From an uncultured Candidatus Melainabacteria bacterium (lineage in GTDB: Bacteria; Cyanobacteriota; Vampirovibrionia; Gastranaerophilales; Gastranaerophilaceae), in assembly GCA_934700335.1 (NCBI GenBank), contig CAKUXM010000009.1, forward strand, positions 6,929-70,928: DNA of 64,000 nucleotides. The letters run 5' to 3'. The notes beneath the pieces were generated by a model, which was not told the DNA's origin, searched no databases, and was given only the letters and a program-made list of their open reading frames with translations. Position numbers and translations under genes: made by a program. This document shows positions 44,474 to 51,610 of this stretch, piece after piece. Position 1 is the first letter of the stretch, and each line of letters opens with the position of its first letter.

Positions 44474-45699
44474 TAGAGTCAAAAACAATAATTAAAATCG
44501 CAATAAATTCATTAAAAATAAATAAAATGCGTTCTGCACTTACAAGTTTAGGTATCATTATTGGTGTAAGTGCTGTAATTATAATGCTTGCAGTAGGTAC
44601 AGGTGCAAGAGAAAAAATTGCCAAAGATATGGAATCAATGGGTAGCAACTTGTTAATGATACGTTCAGCCTCAGCTAAATCAGGCGGTGTTCGTATGGGT
44701 ATGGGTACAAGACCGACTCTTACTCTTAAAGATGCAGAAGCAATTGAAAGAAAAGTTAACGGTATTATGGCAATTGCTCCATATTCTACAGAAGCTAAAC
44801 AATTAACTTACGCAAACCAAAACTGGTCAACAACCGTTGGTGGTACAACTGCACCATATTTATTTATTCGAAATTATGAAATTTCAGAAGGTAGAAATTT
44901 TGTTCCAGAAGATGTTAAAAACAATGCAAAAGTTACAATTATTGGAAATACAGTTGCAACAGAACTTTTTGGAGATGTAAATCCTATTGGAAAAATTATT
45001 AGAGTGGGAAATATCCCTTTTAAAGTTATTGGACTTCTTGAAACAAAAGGTCAATCAGGAATGGGTCATGACCAAGACGATTTAATTTTTATTCCAATAA
45101 CTACAGCTCAAAAAAGAGTTTTTGGTACAGATTTTCCCGGAACAGTTGGTATGATTGCTGTTAAAGCTCAAGATGCAGAAGTTTTAGAACAAACTCAAAA
45201 AGAGATTGAAGAAGTTTTAAAATACAGACACAACATTGGTAAAACTCAAGACAATGATTTTGAAATAAGAAACCTTGCTCAAATGCAAGAAACTATTAAA
45301 TCATCTGCTGCCGCAATGTCATTATTACTAGGTTCAATCGCTTTTGTATCATTAATTGTAGGTGGTATTGGCATTATGAATATTATGCTTGTATCAGTTA
45401 CCGAAAGAACAAAAGAAATCGGTATCAGAATGGCAATCGGTGCTAAAGCAAGCGATATTAGAATACAATTTTTGATTGAATCCTTCTTGCTATCAATGAT
45501 TGGTGGCTTAATTGGAGTTTTAATAGGTTGCGTAATTACAGGTATAATAGGTTTATTTGGAGTAATGACAGTTTCCGTATCACTATTTTCAATACTTTTA
45601 TCACTAGGTTTTTCAGCACTTGTAGGTGTTGGATTTGGTTATTACCCAGCATACAAAGCCTCTCTATTAAACCCAATCGATGCGTTGAGATACGAATAA
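44470..45699 (+). CDS. ABC transporter permease (MacB/FtsX family)
   Basis: 409 residues. Four membrane helices: one N-terminal (SLGIIIGVSAVIIMLAVGTG) and three C-terminal (GSIAFVSLIVGGIGIMNIML, LSMIGGLIGVLIGCVITGII, LSLGFSALVGVGFGYYPAYK). The large periplasmic MacB-PCD domain lies between. The end PAYKASLLNPIDALRYE is typical. VTERTKEIGIRMAIGAK is the coupling region. It works with the ATPase, MacA-like and TolC-like genes before it. Confidence 0.95.
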   Translation: MIESKTIIKIAINSLKINKMRSALTSLGIIIGVSAVIIMLAVGTGAREKIAKDMESMGSNLLMIRSASAKSGGVRMGMGTRPTLTLKDAEAIERKVNGIMAIAPYSTEAKQLTYANQNWSTTVGGTTAPYLFIRNYEISEGRNFVPEDVKNNAKVTIIGNTVATELFGDVNPIGKIIRVGNIPFKVIGLLETKGQSGMGHDQDDLIFIPITTAQKRVFGTDFPGTVGMIAVKAQDAEVLEQTQKEIEEVLKYRHNIGKTQDNDFEIRNLAQMQETIKSSAAAMSLLLGSIAFVSLIVGGIGIMNIMLVSVTERTKEIGIRMAIGAKASDIRIQFLIESFLLSMIGGLIGVLIGCVITGIIGLFGVMTVSVSLFSILLSLGFSALVGVGFGYYPAYKASLLNPIDALRYE

Positions 45700-45709
45700 T
45701 TAAGGAAAA

Positions 45710-45740
45710 CCTCCCTTATGACATATCATCATAAGAGAGG
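45710..45740 (+). terminator. Hairpin after the efflux operon
   Basis: CCTCCCTTATGA (45710-45721) pairs with TCATAAGAGAGG (45729-45740), with one G-T pair. No strong T run follows, so it may protect the mRNA end or be a weak terminator. Confidence 0.6.
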
Positions 45741-45925
45741 CAAGATAACTTTGAGCAATCAGAAGAGTTGAGGATTTACATATTTATAATATAAAGTTTT
45801 ACGTTGCAAATCATTGGGCTTTGTAGCTATGTTTTTAGAAAATTTTAGTACTTTATATTTATCTCTTGGCAATTTTTTTAAGAAACATGTTTTTATAAAT
45901 ACATAAGTAGTGTTAGGTAGAATAC

Positions 45926-46873
45926 ATGATTTCAGTTGGTAATCCAGTAGCATCGCCAACGATGCAAAATACAATTAAATCAAAAACTCCCGAAACAGAT
46001 TCGAGAGCTAAAAATCCTGCTGAAGCAGGTTATAAAAAAATAACTGGCGGACAAATTAAAGATATTCTTGCAACTCCGCAAGTTGTTCGTTCTGATTGCT
46101 ACCTTGTTTCTACGCTTAAATCACTTGCTAAATCTCGCATGGGCAAACAAATGCTTAAACAAAGTATTAAGACTTCCCCAGATGGAGATAGCTTTGAAGT
46201 AACTTTTAATAAATACGATAAAAATAACACTTACAAAATTGAACATGACGAAAAATATAACGTAGTAAGTGGTAGAAATAAATTTAATCCAACTGGTGCT
46301 GTAGAAACAGCAACAAATTTTGTTGTGCAAGATAGAAAAGATTCAAAACCAACACTTATCAGAATATTTGGACCTTTATGTTGCGGAGAATCTCCCTTAG
46401 AATGCAACCTTGCAAGTAAATACATGGAAAATTTGACAGGTAGAAAACCTATTTCTTTAGGCGACGATAGCTTAAGACCTCTTTCAAGTAAAAAAGAAGA
46501 GGCTACAAAACTTCTTGATGAAATCGGCTCTCAAACAATGAATCACCACAGTTTCGTTGCCGGTTCAAAATTAATGAATACTAAAGACGGTATTGGAACA
46601 AAACACTATTACGTATTGCAAAAAGTTGATAAAAATAAAAAAGAAGTTTACTTAGTAAATCCACGTTATGCAGATTTTTCTAAAGACGGTATGGAAGAAG
46701 AATTTAACATAGATTTACTAAATGATGGTTGTCCAAGAGAACAACTTGAACAAAATAAAAATAGCGTTAAAAATATGCCAAAAGTTTACAAATTAAGCTA
46801 CGACCAATTTATGAATAATTTCCGTTCAATTGTCGGATATTTTGACGATAAAGTTATGAAAAATAAAAAATAA
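45926..46873 (+). CDS. Calpain-like papain-fold cysteine protease
   Basis: 315 residues. RSDCYLVSTLKSLAKS around C58 follows the calpain-type 'G-D-C-W-L-L-A-A-L-A-S-L-A' active-site helix, with Ser and Tyr in place of Gly and Trp. The late H227 (TKHYYVLQKVD) and N245 (VYLVNPRY) fit as the catalytic His and Asn. FGPLCCGESPLEC and MNHHSFVAG are extra Cys/His segments. The first about 35 residues are Ser/Thr/Pro-rich with no classical signal peptide. Target and location are unknown. It is a single gene between the efflux operon and trpS. Confidence 0.68.
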   Translation: MISVGNPVASPTMQNTIKSKTPETDSRAKNPAEAGYKKITGGQIKDILATPQVVRSDCYLVSTLKSLAKSRMGKQMLKQSIKTSPDGDSFEVTFNKYDKNNTYKIEHDEKYNVVSGRNKFNPTGAVETATNFVVQDRKDSKPTLIRIFGPLCCGESPLECNLASKYMENLTGRKPISLGDDSLRPLSSKKEEATKLLDEIGSQTMNHHSFVAGSKLMNTKDGIGTKHYYVLQKVDKNKKEVYLVNPRYADFSKDGMEEEFNIDLLNDGCPREQLEQNKNSVKNMPKVYKLSYDQFMNNFRSIVGYFDDKVMKNKK

Positions 46874-46883
46874 ATAATATTTT

Positions 46884-46892
46884 TGCTATAAT
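46884..46892 (+). promoter_or_regulatory. Extended -10 promoter of trpS
   Basis: TGCTATAAT (TG-n-TATAAT) at 46884-46892, 31 bases before the trpS ATG; GGAAGG is the ribosome site. Confidence 0.6.
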
Positions 46893-46922
46893 ATATTCAT
46901 AAGAATATTTGGAAGGTATTAT

Positions 46923-47966
46923 ATGGCAAAGATTATTTTAACAGGTGATAGACCAACAGGAAGACTTCATGTAGGACATTATGTAGGTTCTCTTCGTGAA
47001 CGTGTAGCACTTCAAAACGAAGGTTCTTACGATAAAATTTTCATCATGATTGCTGATGCACAAGCATTAACAGATAATGCAGAAAATCCTCAAAAAGTTC
47101 GTGATAATATTATCGAAGTTGCTCTTGATTACCTTGCTTGTGGAATTAATCCAGAAAAAACAACTATTCTTATCCAATCAATGATTCCAGAATTAACAGA
47201 ACTAACTTTCTATTATATGAATTTAGTTACAGTTGCAAGAGCACAACGCAACCCTACTGTTAAAACAGAAATTAAAATGAGAAACTTTGAAGCAAATATT
47301 CCAGTAGGCTTCTTTGTATATCCAATCAGCCAAGCCGCTGATATCACTGCATTTAACGCAACACATGTTCCAGCAGGCGAAGACCAAAAACCTATGATTG
47401 AACAATGCAGAGAAATCGTTCACAAGTTTAACTCTGTTTATGGAGAAACTCTTGTTGAACCAAACATTGTTTTGCCTAGAAACACTGCTTGTTTACGTCT
47501 TCCTGGATTGGACGGTAAAGCTAAAATGAGTAAATCTTTGGGCAATTGCATTTATCTTTCTGATGAGTCAGAAGATATAAAAAAGAAAATTATGTCAATG
47601 TTCACTGACCCAAATCATTTACGTGTAGAAGATCCAGGTGAAACAGAAAATAACCCTGTATTTATCTATCTTGATGCTTTTAGCAGAGATGAACATTTTG
47701 CAGAATTTTTACCAGAATATCAAAATTTAGACGAACTTAAAGCTCATTACCAAAAAGGGGGCTTAGGTGATGTTAAGGTTAAGAAATTCTTGAATAACGT
47801 TATCCAATCAGAACTTGAACCTATTAGACTTCGTAGAAAAGAATGGGAATCTAAAATTCCAGAAGTTTACGAAATTTTGAAAAAAGGCACCGCAGAAGCA
47901 AGAGCCGTTGCATCTCAAACACTTACTAACGTTCGTAGAGCAATGAAAATTAATTATTTTGAATAG
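46923..47966 (+). CDS. trpS: Tryptophanyl-tRNA synthetase
   Basis: 347 residues. Class I motifs are present: the HIGH-equivalent TGRLHVGHYVGS and the KMSKS in GKAKMSKSLGN. AGEDQKPMIEQCREI and VYPISQAADI are TrpRS-specific. The length is normal. It charges tRNA-Trp. Its last 13 bases overlap the convergent phosphoesterase gene. Confidence 0.97.
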   Translation: MAKIILTGDRPTGRLHVGHYVGSLRERVALQNEGSYDKIFIMIADAQALTDNAENPQKVRDNIIEVALDYLACGINPEKTTILIQSMIPELTELTFYYMNLVTVARAQRNPTVKTEIKMRNFEANIPVGFFVYPISQAADITAFNATHVPAGEDQKPMIEQCREIVHKFNSVYGETLVEPNIVLPRNTACLRLPGLDGKAKMSKSLGNCIYLSDESEDIKKKIMSMFTDPNHLRVEDPGETENNPVFIYLDAFSRDEHFAEFLPEYQNLDELKAHYQKGGLGDVKVKKFLNNVIQSELEPIRLRRKEWESKIPEVYEILKKGTAEARAVASQTLTNVRRAMKINYFE

Positions 47967-48892
47967 TTTATTTTTGAAAGTGCCAAATTTTTTGCAAGCA
48001 TTTGTTCATAGCTTCTTCTTGAGCCAGCTAAAGGTCTTGTATCCTCAGAAGGTTTTGTTTGTGCATAAAGTTTAAGAACGACTATTTCAGAGGGATTTAA
48101 CAATCTTCCATAACCTAAAGTTGCAACACCTGTGCTTACGAATAAATGTTTATTATCTTCTACAATATAACCATTTCTGTAGCGATTACCATATTTTGAA
48201 GGAACAAAAACAGAACCCATAAACGGTAAAATAAATTCACCACCATGCGTATGACCGCTAAGAGTAAGACTCACAGATTGTGGCATTTCTGCAAAAGAAT
48301 CCGGATTGTGAGCAAGAACAATTGTAGGAACATTTTTACTATTTCCTATAATGTCTTTTGGATTTGTTTTATAGTGCCATAAATCTTTAAGACCGACTAA
48401 TCTTACTTTTTCACCATTTACGTTTATATAATAATCTTGGTTTTCTAAGAGTTTTATACCAGATTTTTTGTAAACCTCATAAACCACACTAAAAGGTTCA
48501 TAATCATGATTACCCATAACAGCAACTACACCATATTTTGCCTTTAAATTCTTTAAAGAATTTGCAATCTTAGTAGTCGAATAATTTTTATCAGAAATAG
48601 ATTTTGCATCTAAATCCCCGCAAATCACGATTAAATCTGGATTACTTTTATTTGTAACATTTACAACTTCATTTAATTTTTTAATATCAACAAATCTTGT
48701 TCCTAAATGAAGATCAGAAATAAGAACAACCTTAAAACCATTCAAATTAGTACTCCAATTAGATATATCCAATTTTTGAATATTAGATATCAAAATATTT
48801 GGTTCAATAAAAAAAATATCGCAAGAAACAAAAAGAATAAAAATAAATAAAAGTTTCAGTGTACTTGATAAAAAATTTAAAAATTTAGTCAT
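47954..48892 (-). CDS. Membrane-anchored metallophosphoesterase
   Basis: 312 residues. An N-terminal membrane segment (about 9-25, LSSTLKLLFIFILFVSC) is followed by a calcineurin-like fold: VVLISDLHLGTRF, IVICGDLDAKS, GNHDYEP, LAHNPDSF and SGHTHGGEF supply the two-metal site. It resembles YkuE/LpxH-distant membrane phosphoesterases. The substrate may be a lipid or nucleotide. A C-terminal basic tail of about 35 residues follows the last metal motif. Confidence 0.9.
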   Translation of the reverse strand: MTKFLNFLSSTLKLLFIFILFVSCDIFFIEPNILISNIQKLDISNWSTNLNGFKVVLISDLHLGTRFVDIKKLNEVVNVTNKSNPDLIVICGDLDAKSISDKNYSTTKIANSLKNLKAKYGVVAVMGNHDYEPFSVVYEVYKKSGIKLLENQDYYINVNGEKVRLVGLKDLWHYKTNPKDIIGNSKNVPTIVLAHNPDSFAEMPQSVSLTLSGHTHGGEFILPFMGSVFVPSKYGNRYRNGYIVEDNKHLFVSTGVATLGYGRLLNPSEIVVLKLYAQTKPSEDTRPLAGSRRSYEQMLAKNLALSKINYSK

Positions 48893-49132
48893 TTGTTATA
48901 TGATACCACCTTACGTAAAAAAGAGCAATTTAGCCAAATGACTAGTATACACAACACCTATAAATTTAAATTCGTTAAAAAAACATCTAATTCTATCTTT
49001 ACAGATTGTTTTTAAGTTATTTTTGAATTTAACAAAAAATTTTAGACACATGGTTAGTAGACAGGTCAATACCATGAGAATTATCATTAAAATATTGTAT
49101 GTTTACCCTTTTTTTTAAATCTTTTCCAAAAC

Positions 49133-49159
49133 AAAGAACTCTCGTTTTGAGAGTTCTTT
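49133..49159. terminator. Hairpin at the outer edge of the tRNA-His island
   Basis: AAAGAACTCTC (49133-49143) pairs with GAGAGTTCTTT (49149-49159). Apart from this, 48893-49174 holds only AT-rich sequence and the upstream region of the phosphoesterase gene. Confidence 0.65.
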
Positions 49160-49174
49160 AACCTTTAAAAATTG

Positions 49175-49230
49175 AATTAAAAAAAAGACCCAATAGGGTC
49201 TATTTTTAAAACTGGGGCGAGTGATGGGAT
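49175..49230 (-). repeat. tRNA-His 3'-end plus terminator duplicate, distal copy
   Basis: The hairpin AGACCC/GGGTCT (49186-49201) and then actggggcgagtgatgggat (49211-49230) are identical to the 3' end of the tRNA-His gene, including the encoded CCA, together with its downstream terminator. This is what an attachment-site repeat would look like. Confidence 0.85.
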
Positions 49231-49351
49231 GCTGCACGAACTTTTTAACAAAATTTTACAACCTGTACTATATAAAGCAGATACAATCTTACTATATGAA
49301 AGAGTAAAAATGTATTTAGAGGGGTTGAAAATTGAGAAAAATAGTTTATAA
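49229..49351 (+). other. Short open frame beginning at the tRNA-His repeat
   Basis: 40 codons (MLHELFNKILQ..EKNSL) running from the duplicate tRNA end into the small-RNA promoter. It may be the truncated end of a lost gene. There is no ribosome site and no recognised family. Confidence 0.25.
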
Positions 49352-49352
49352 T
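49325..49352 (+). promoter_or_regulatory. Promoter of a small structured RNA
   Basis: TTGAAA (49325-49330), a 16-base spacer and TATAAT (49347-49352). Confidence 0.6.
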
Positions 49353-49358
49353 ATAGAT

Positions 49359-49443
49359 AGCAGAGTGGTAGTTTACCAAGCTACCGGAATCTCTGACAGA
49401 AGTCTATGTGGCTCTTACTTTTTATAGTGAGAGCCATTTTTTA
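49359..49443 (+). ncRNA. Candidate small structured RNA with own promoter and terminator
   Basis: About 85 nt. Nested stems can form: ATAG..CTAT outside, AGAG..CTCT within, and GGTAG..CTACC at the tip (about 49367-49385). A strong terminator follows: TGGCTCTTACT with AGTGAGAGCCA and a T run (49409-49442). No open frame fits inside. I tested it by eye against common riboswitch and SRP, 6S and tmRNA patterns without a match. A partly similar string (gaagtctatga, gttagctacc) recurs at 49530-49560. Confidence 0.5.
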
Positions 49444-49677
49444 ATATGTATAAAATCAAAAAGATTAAAAATAAACTTAAATTGAAATTATCCATATAAG
49501 ACCCCTTTTCTAGTCGGGAACTAACCCGAAGTCTATGATAAAATTGGTGGTTAGCTACCTTTTTGAAAAGAGATTCTTTTACTCTGCTTTTAATTTTTCA
49601 ATGTTCATGTTGATTTGTTTATGAAAATCATTATAAAACAAATATGATAAAAAGAAAGAAGCTTATAATTAATAAAT

Positions 49678-49845
49678 ATGCCCGTAACAATAACTATTCA
49701 CGAGGAAGATTTGACAACTCATGAAAAATTGTTGGTAAAAAGCGACAATCCTATTTATCAGCCTTTTGAAGTTGATTTAAAAACAGACAGCGTAGATATT
49801 ATCGGAGCTGTTGTTTATGTTATGAACGATATGTCTTGCTTATAA
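49678..49845 (+). pseudogene. Remnant of a LexA/S24-type repressor, C-terminal end
   Basis: 55 codons starting MPVTITIHEEDLTTHEK. The end, NPIYQPFEVDLKTDSVDIIG followed by AVVYVMND, matches the last strands of LexA/UmuD/phage-repressor peptidase domains ('NP.Y.P.EVD..DV.I.G.VV.V'). The DNA-binding part and the catalytic Ser-Lys pair are missing. It lies in the tRNA-His island next to long inverted repeats, which suits a decayed phage or mobile element. Confidence 0.55.
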
Positions 49846-49880
49846 AAAAATATTCAAAATAATATTCACAGAAAATATAT

Positions 49881-49922
49881 TTATTAAATTAAATGTCTAA
49901 TCTCGGACATTTAATTTAATAA
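49881..49922. repeat. 17-bp perfect inverted repeat (nested set, part 1)
   Basis: TTATTAAATTAAATGTC (49881-49897) and GACATTTAATTTAATAA (49906-49922) around an eight-base loop. Confidence 0.9.
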
Positions 49923-49945
49923 TTGGACATATAAAATAATAAATC

Positions 49946-50039
49946 CTAGACACTTAGTTTAATAAATTCTTCCCTTAAAAGAGGATAGTTTTAAAATTTA
50001 TTATTTTAAATGTCAGACATTATTAAACTAAGTGTCTAG
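49946..50039. repeat. 20-bp perfect inverted repeat (nested set, part 2)
   Basis: CTAGACACTTAGTTTAATAA (49946-49965) and its exact complement at 50020-50039. The arms share the consensus TTATTAAAYTAARTGTC with part 1, so the same sequence occurs four times within 160 bases. An imperfect pair (gacatataaaataataaat near 49926 with atttattattttaaatgtc near 49997) links the two parts. Confidence 0.9.
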
Positions 50040-50097
50040 TTATAACTACATTGATGGTTGCTGAAAAATTATAATTGATTTTATAATTTTGGAAATT

Positions 50098-50151
50098 ACA
50101 AAAACTGTCAAGATATTTAATCTTGACAGTTTTTGTATAATATTATATTAT
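50098..50151 (+). promoter_or_regulatory. Hairpin with embedded promoter for the secreted-protein gene
   Basis: CAAAAACTGTCAAGAT pairs with ATCTTGACAGTTTTTG, a 16-bp stem (about 50099-50135). Its right arm contains TTGACA (50123-50128), with TATTAT 17 bases on (50146-50151). The stem could hide or expose the -35 box in DNA, or end incoming transcripts. Confidence 0.65.
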
Positions 50152-50186
50152 TTGTCTGTGCATCATTTTTTAAACGGGTTTATCTT

Positions 50187-50561
50187 ATGAAAAAATATGT
50201 TGTAATTTCAACAATGATACTATTAGGACTTTCTGTATTCGCAAATGACGGTAGACTTCCAGGTTCATCTATTGCTGATACAAAGTTGCAAGCAGATACA
50301 ATTGGTACAGTATATGCAGCATCTTCTTTTGTATTGAAATCTAATTGCTCTAATTTTAATATTACTAATACGATATTAAAGTCAAAACCTGAATATAACA
50401 AAGTATATCAAGGAAAACGATATGCCAGTAGTAAATGGAAAGAAGATTGGGTGGTTAATGCCTGTGGTCGAAATGTAGTTGTTCCTGTTGAATTTATTCC
50501 TGATAAAACGGGATTAGGGACAACTTTTATGATAACCCCAGGGAATATTCAGGTAAAATAA
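50187..50561 (+). CDS. Small secreted protein of unknown function
   Basis: 124 residues from the ATG at 50187, giving a signal peptide (MKKYVVISTMILLGLSVFA). The mature part has two Cys (KSNCSNF and VVNACGR) that could form a disulfide, and the closing pattern WVVNACGRNVVVPVEFIPDK, seen in small proteobacterial periplasmic proteins of unknown role. Codons before 50187 are open but lack a start context. It is the only intact gene in the decayed island, with a near-consensus promoter. Confidence 0.65.
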   Translation: MKKYVVISTMILLGLSVFANDGRLPGSSIADTKLQADTIGTVYAASSFVLKSNCSNFNITNTILKSKPEYNKVYQGKRYASSKWKEDWVVNACGRNVVVPVEFIPDKTGLGTTFMITPGNIQVK

Positions 50562-50690
50562 CACTCAACTGTCACACTGAACATCAGGAACAGTGAACGA
50601 AACGACATGAAGTCATGTTTAAAGATTCATGTGTTCAATTAGACTTAAGCAAAACTGTAGTGCCATGTAACTCGGAAGTCCAATACTTCC
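50562..50690. other. Gene-free spacer in the tRNA-His island
   Basis: AT-rich, containing acactgaacatcaggaacag and the palindrome acatgaagtcatgt (about 50608-50621). I see no gene or clear control site. Confidence 0.4.
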
Positions 50691-51217
50691 TTATTTTACA
50701 ACCTTATTCAAACCATGTGGTTTATCTACGTTTCGGTGCATTCTCAATGCAATTTGCAATGCTAAAAGCTGTATAATAATTGCAATACAGAACGTTTTTA
50801 CAATTGGTTTTTCGCAATCAATATTAATATTATACGTAGATTTAACTTGGTTTGTTCTGTTTCCGATTACACAAATTGGCGGATTGTAGCTTTCTTTAAT
50901 TTTATTAAGATTTTTTGTTGCCGTATATGTTAAATCATCATTCAAGATATAAACAAGAACGGCATTTTTATTATTGAGAACAGCAACATGTCCGTGCATA
51001 AATTCTCCAAAATCGCAGAAGTTGTACTAATATAGGATGTTTCTTTGATTTTTAAAGATGCTTCTTTTGCAAGAGCATAAGACTGACCATCTGCTGTCAT
51101 AATTATATTTTTGAATTTAGATAAAAATCTTGCAAGTTGTTTTATTTTTGGTTTTAATTCAAACGTTTTATTTATGTATGAAGGTATTGTCTTTAAATCT
51201 AGGACATAGTCATACAA
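50691..51217 (-). pseudogene. Frameshifted, truncated GlmS-type SIS domain
   Basis: The minus strand reads IKQLARFLSKFKNIIMTADG, QSYALAKEASLKIKETSYI and then, after a +1 shift near 51010-51020, DFGEFMHGHVAVLNNKNAVL and on to LQIALRMHRNVDKPHGLNKV. This is the second SIS domain of glutamine-fructose-6-phosphate aminotransferase ('ALEGALKLKEISYI..GE..HGP.AL', 'D.PR.L.K.VT'). The glutaminase half and first SIS domain are absent. It lies between tRNA-His repeats and is not expected to be functional; a sequencing error could explain the shift but not the missing N-terminus. Confidence 0.8.
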
Positions 51218-51279
51218 ATTTTAAACAAAAAAAAGACCCAATAGGGCCTATTTTTAAAACTGGGGCGAGTGATGGGATT
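51218..51279 (-). repeat. tRNA-His 3'-end plus terminator duplicate, middle copy
   Basis: ttttaaacaaaaaaaagacc, the hairpin AGACCC..GGGCCT and then actggggcgagtgatgggat (51259-51278). It is the same block as at 49175-49230 and as the end of the true gene. Confidence 0.88.
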
Positions 51280-51360
51280 GTCTTGCTCGTTCGCATTAAA
51301 CGGGTCTACAATTGAAGATTTTTAAAATTTCATTTTTCAAAATCTTCAAGTCTTCGCCCT
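51261..51360 (-). pseudogene. tRNA-His-like unit with an inserted hairpin
   Basis: On the minus strand GGGCGA (51359-51354) can pair with the duplicate acceptor end TCGCCC (51268-51263), enclosing about 100 nt. Inside, TTGAAGATTTT and AAAATCTTCAA (51312-51322 / 51339-51349) make an 11-bp hairpin. No proper D or T arm remains. Confidence 0.45.
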
Positions 51361-51420
51361 CTGCTCACTCGCGCTCGAACCTTTACCAAGCTTCGCTTGG
51401 TGGTTCTCATCTCCATAAAT
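51358..51420. repeat. tRNA-adjacent repeat with small palindrome
   Basis: cctctgctcactcgcgctcg, then accaagcttcgcttggtggt and ttctcatctcc. The first part matches 14999-15018 beside tRNA-Asn. CCAAGC TTC GCTTGG forms a hairpin. Confidence 0.5.
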
Positions 51421-51439
51421 TCAACCAAATTTTAAACAA

Positions 51440-51470
51440 AAAAAAGACCCCAAATGGGTCTTTTTTTATT
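51440..51470 (-). terminator. Terminator of tRNA-His
   Basis: AGACCC/GGGTCT with A and T runs on both sides, just downstream of the encoded CCA. Two duplicates lie further downstream. Confidence 0.8.
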
Positions 51471-51474
51471 TAAC

Positions 51475-51551
51475 TGGGGCGAGTGATGGGATTCGAACCC
51501 ATGTATATCGGAACCACAATCCGAGGTCTTAACCACTTGACGACACCCGCC
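51475..51551 (-). tRNA. tRNA-His (GTG)
   Basis: 77 nt on the minus strand including G-1 and an encoded CCA. The extra 5' G pairs with C73, as tRNA-His requires. The acceptor is GCGGGTG/CACTCGC, the anticodon loop is TTGTGGT with anticodon GTG, and the T arm is ATGGG TTCGAAT CCCAT. Confidence 0.97.
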
Positions 51552-51599
51552 ATCAGTTTATTTAATTTATTTTCTTATTTTCGTTCAATTCGTTCCTTT

Positions 51600-51608
51600 A
51601 TTATATCA
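51600..51608 (-). promoter_or_regulatory. Possible extended -10 promoter of tRNA-His
   Basis: TGATATAAT (TG-n-TATAAT) on the minus strand, about 50 bases before the tRNA and just after the rpaB stop. Confidence 0.4.
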
Positions 51609-51610
51609 CA

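Noticed and set aside
49359..49443. Known riboswitch, SRP RNA, 6S or tmRNA
   Set aside because: None of the conserved cores I know fits the sequence; left as an unnamed structured RNA.
50691..51217. Two separate small genes on the minus strand
   Set aside because: Read across a +1 shift they form one continuous SIS domain, so they are one broken gene.
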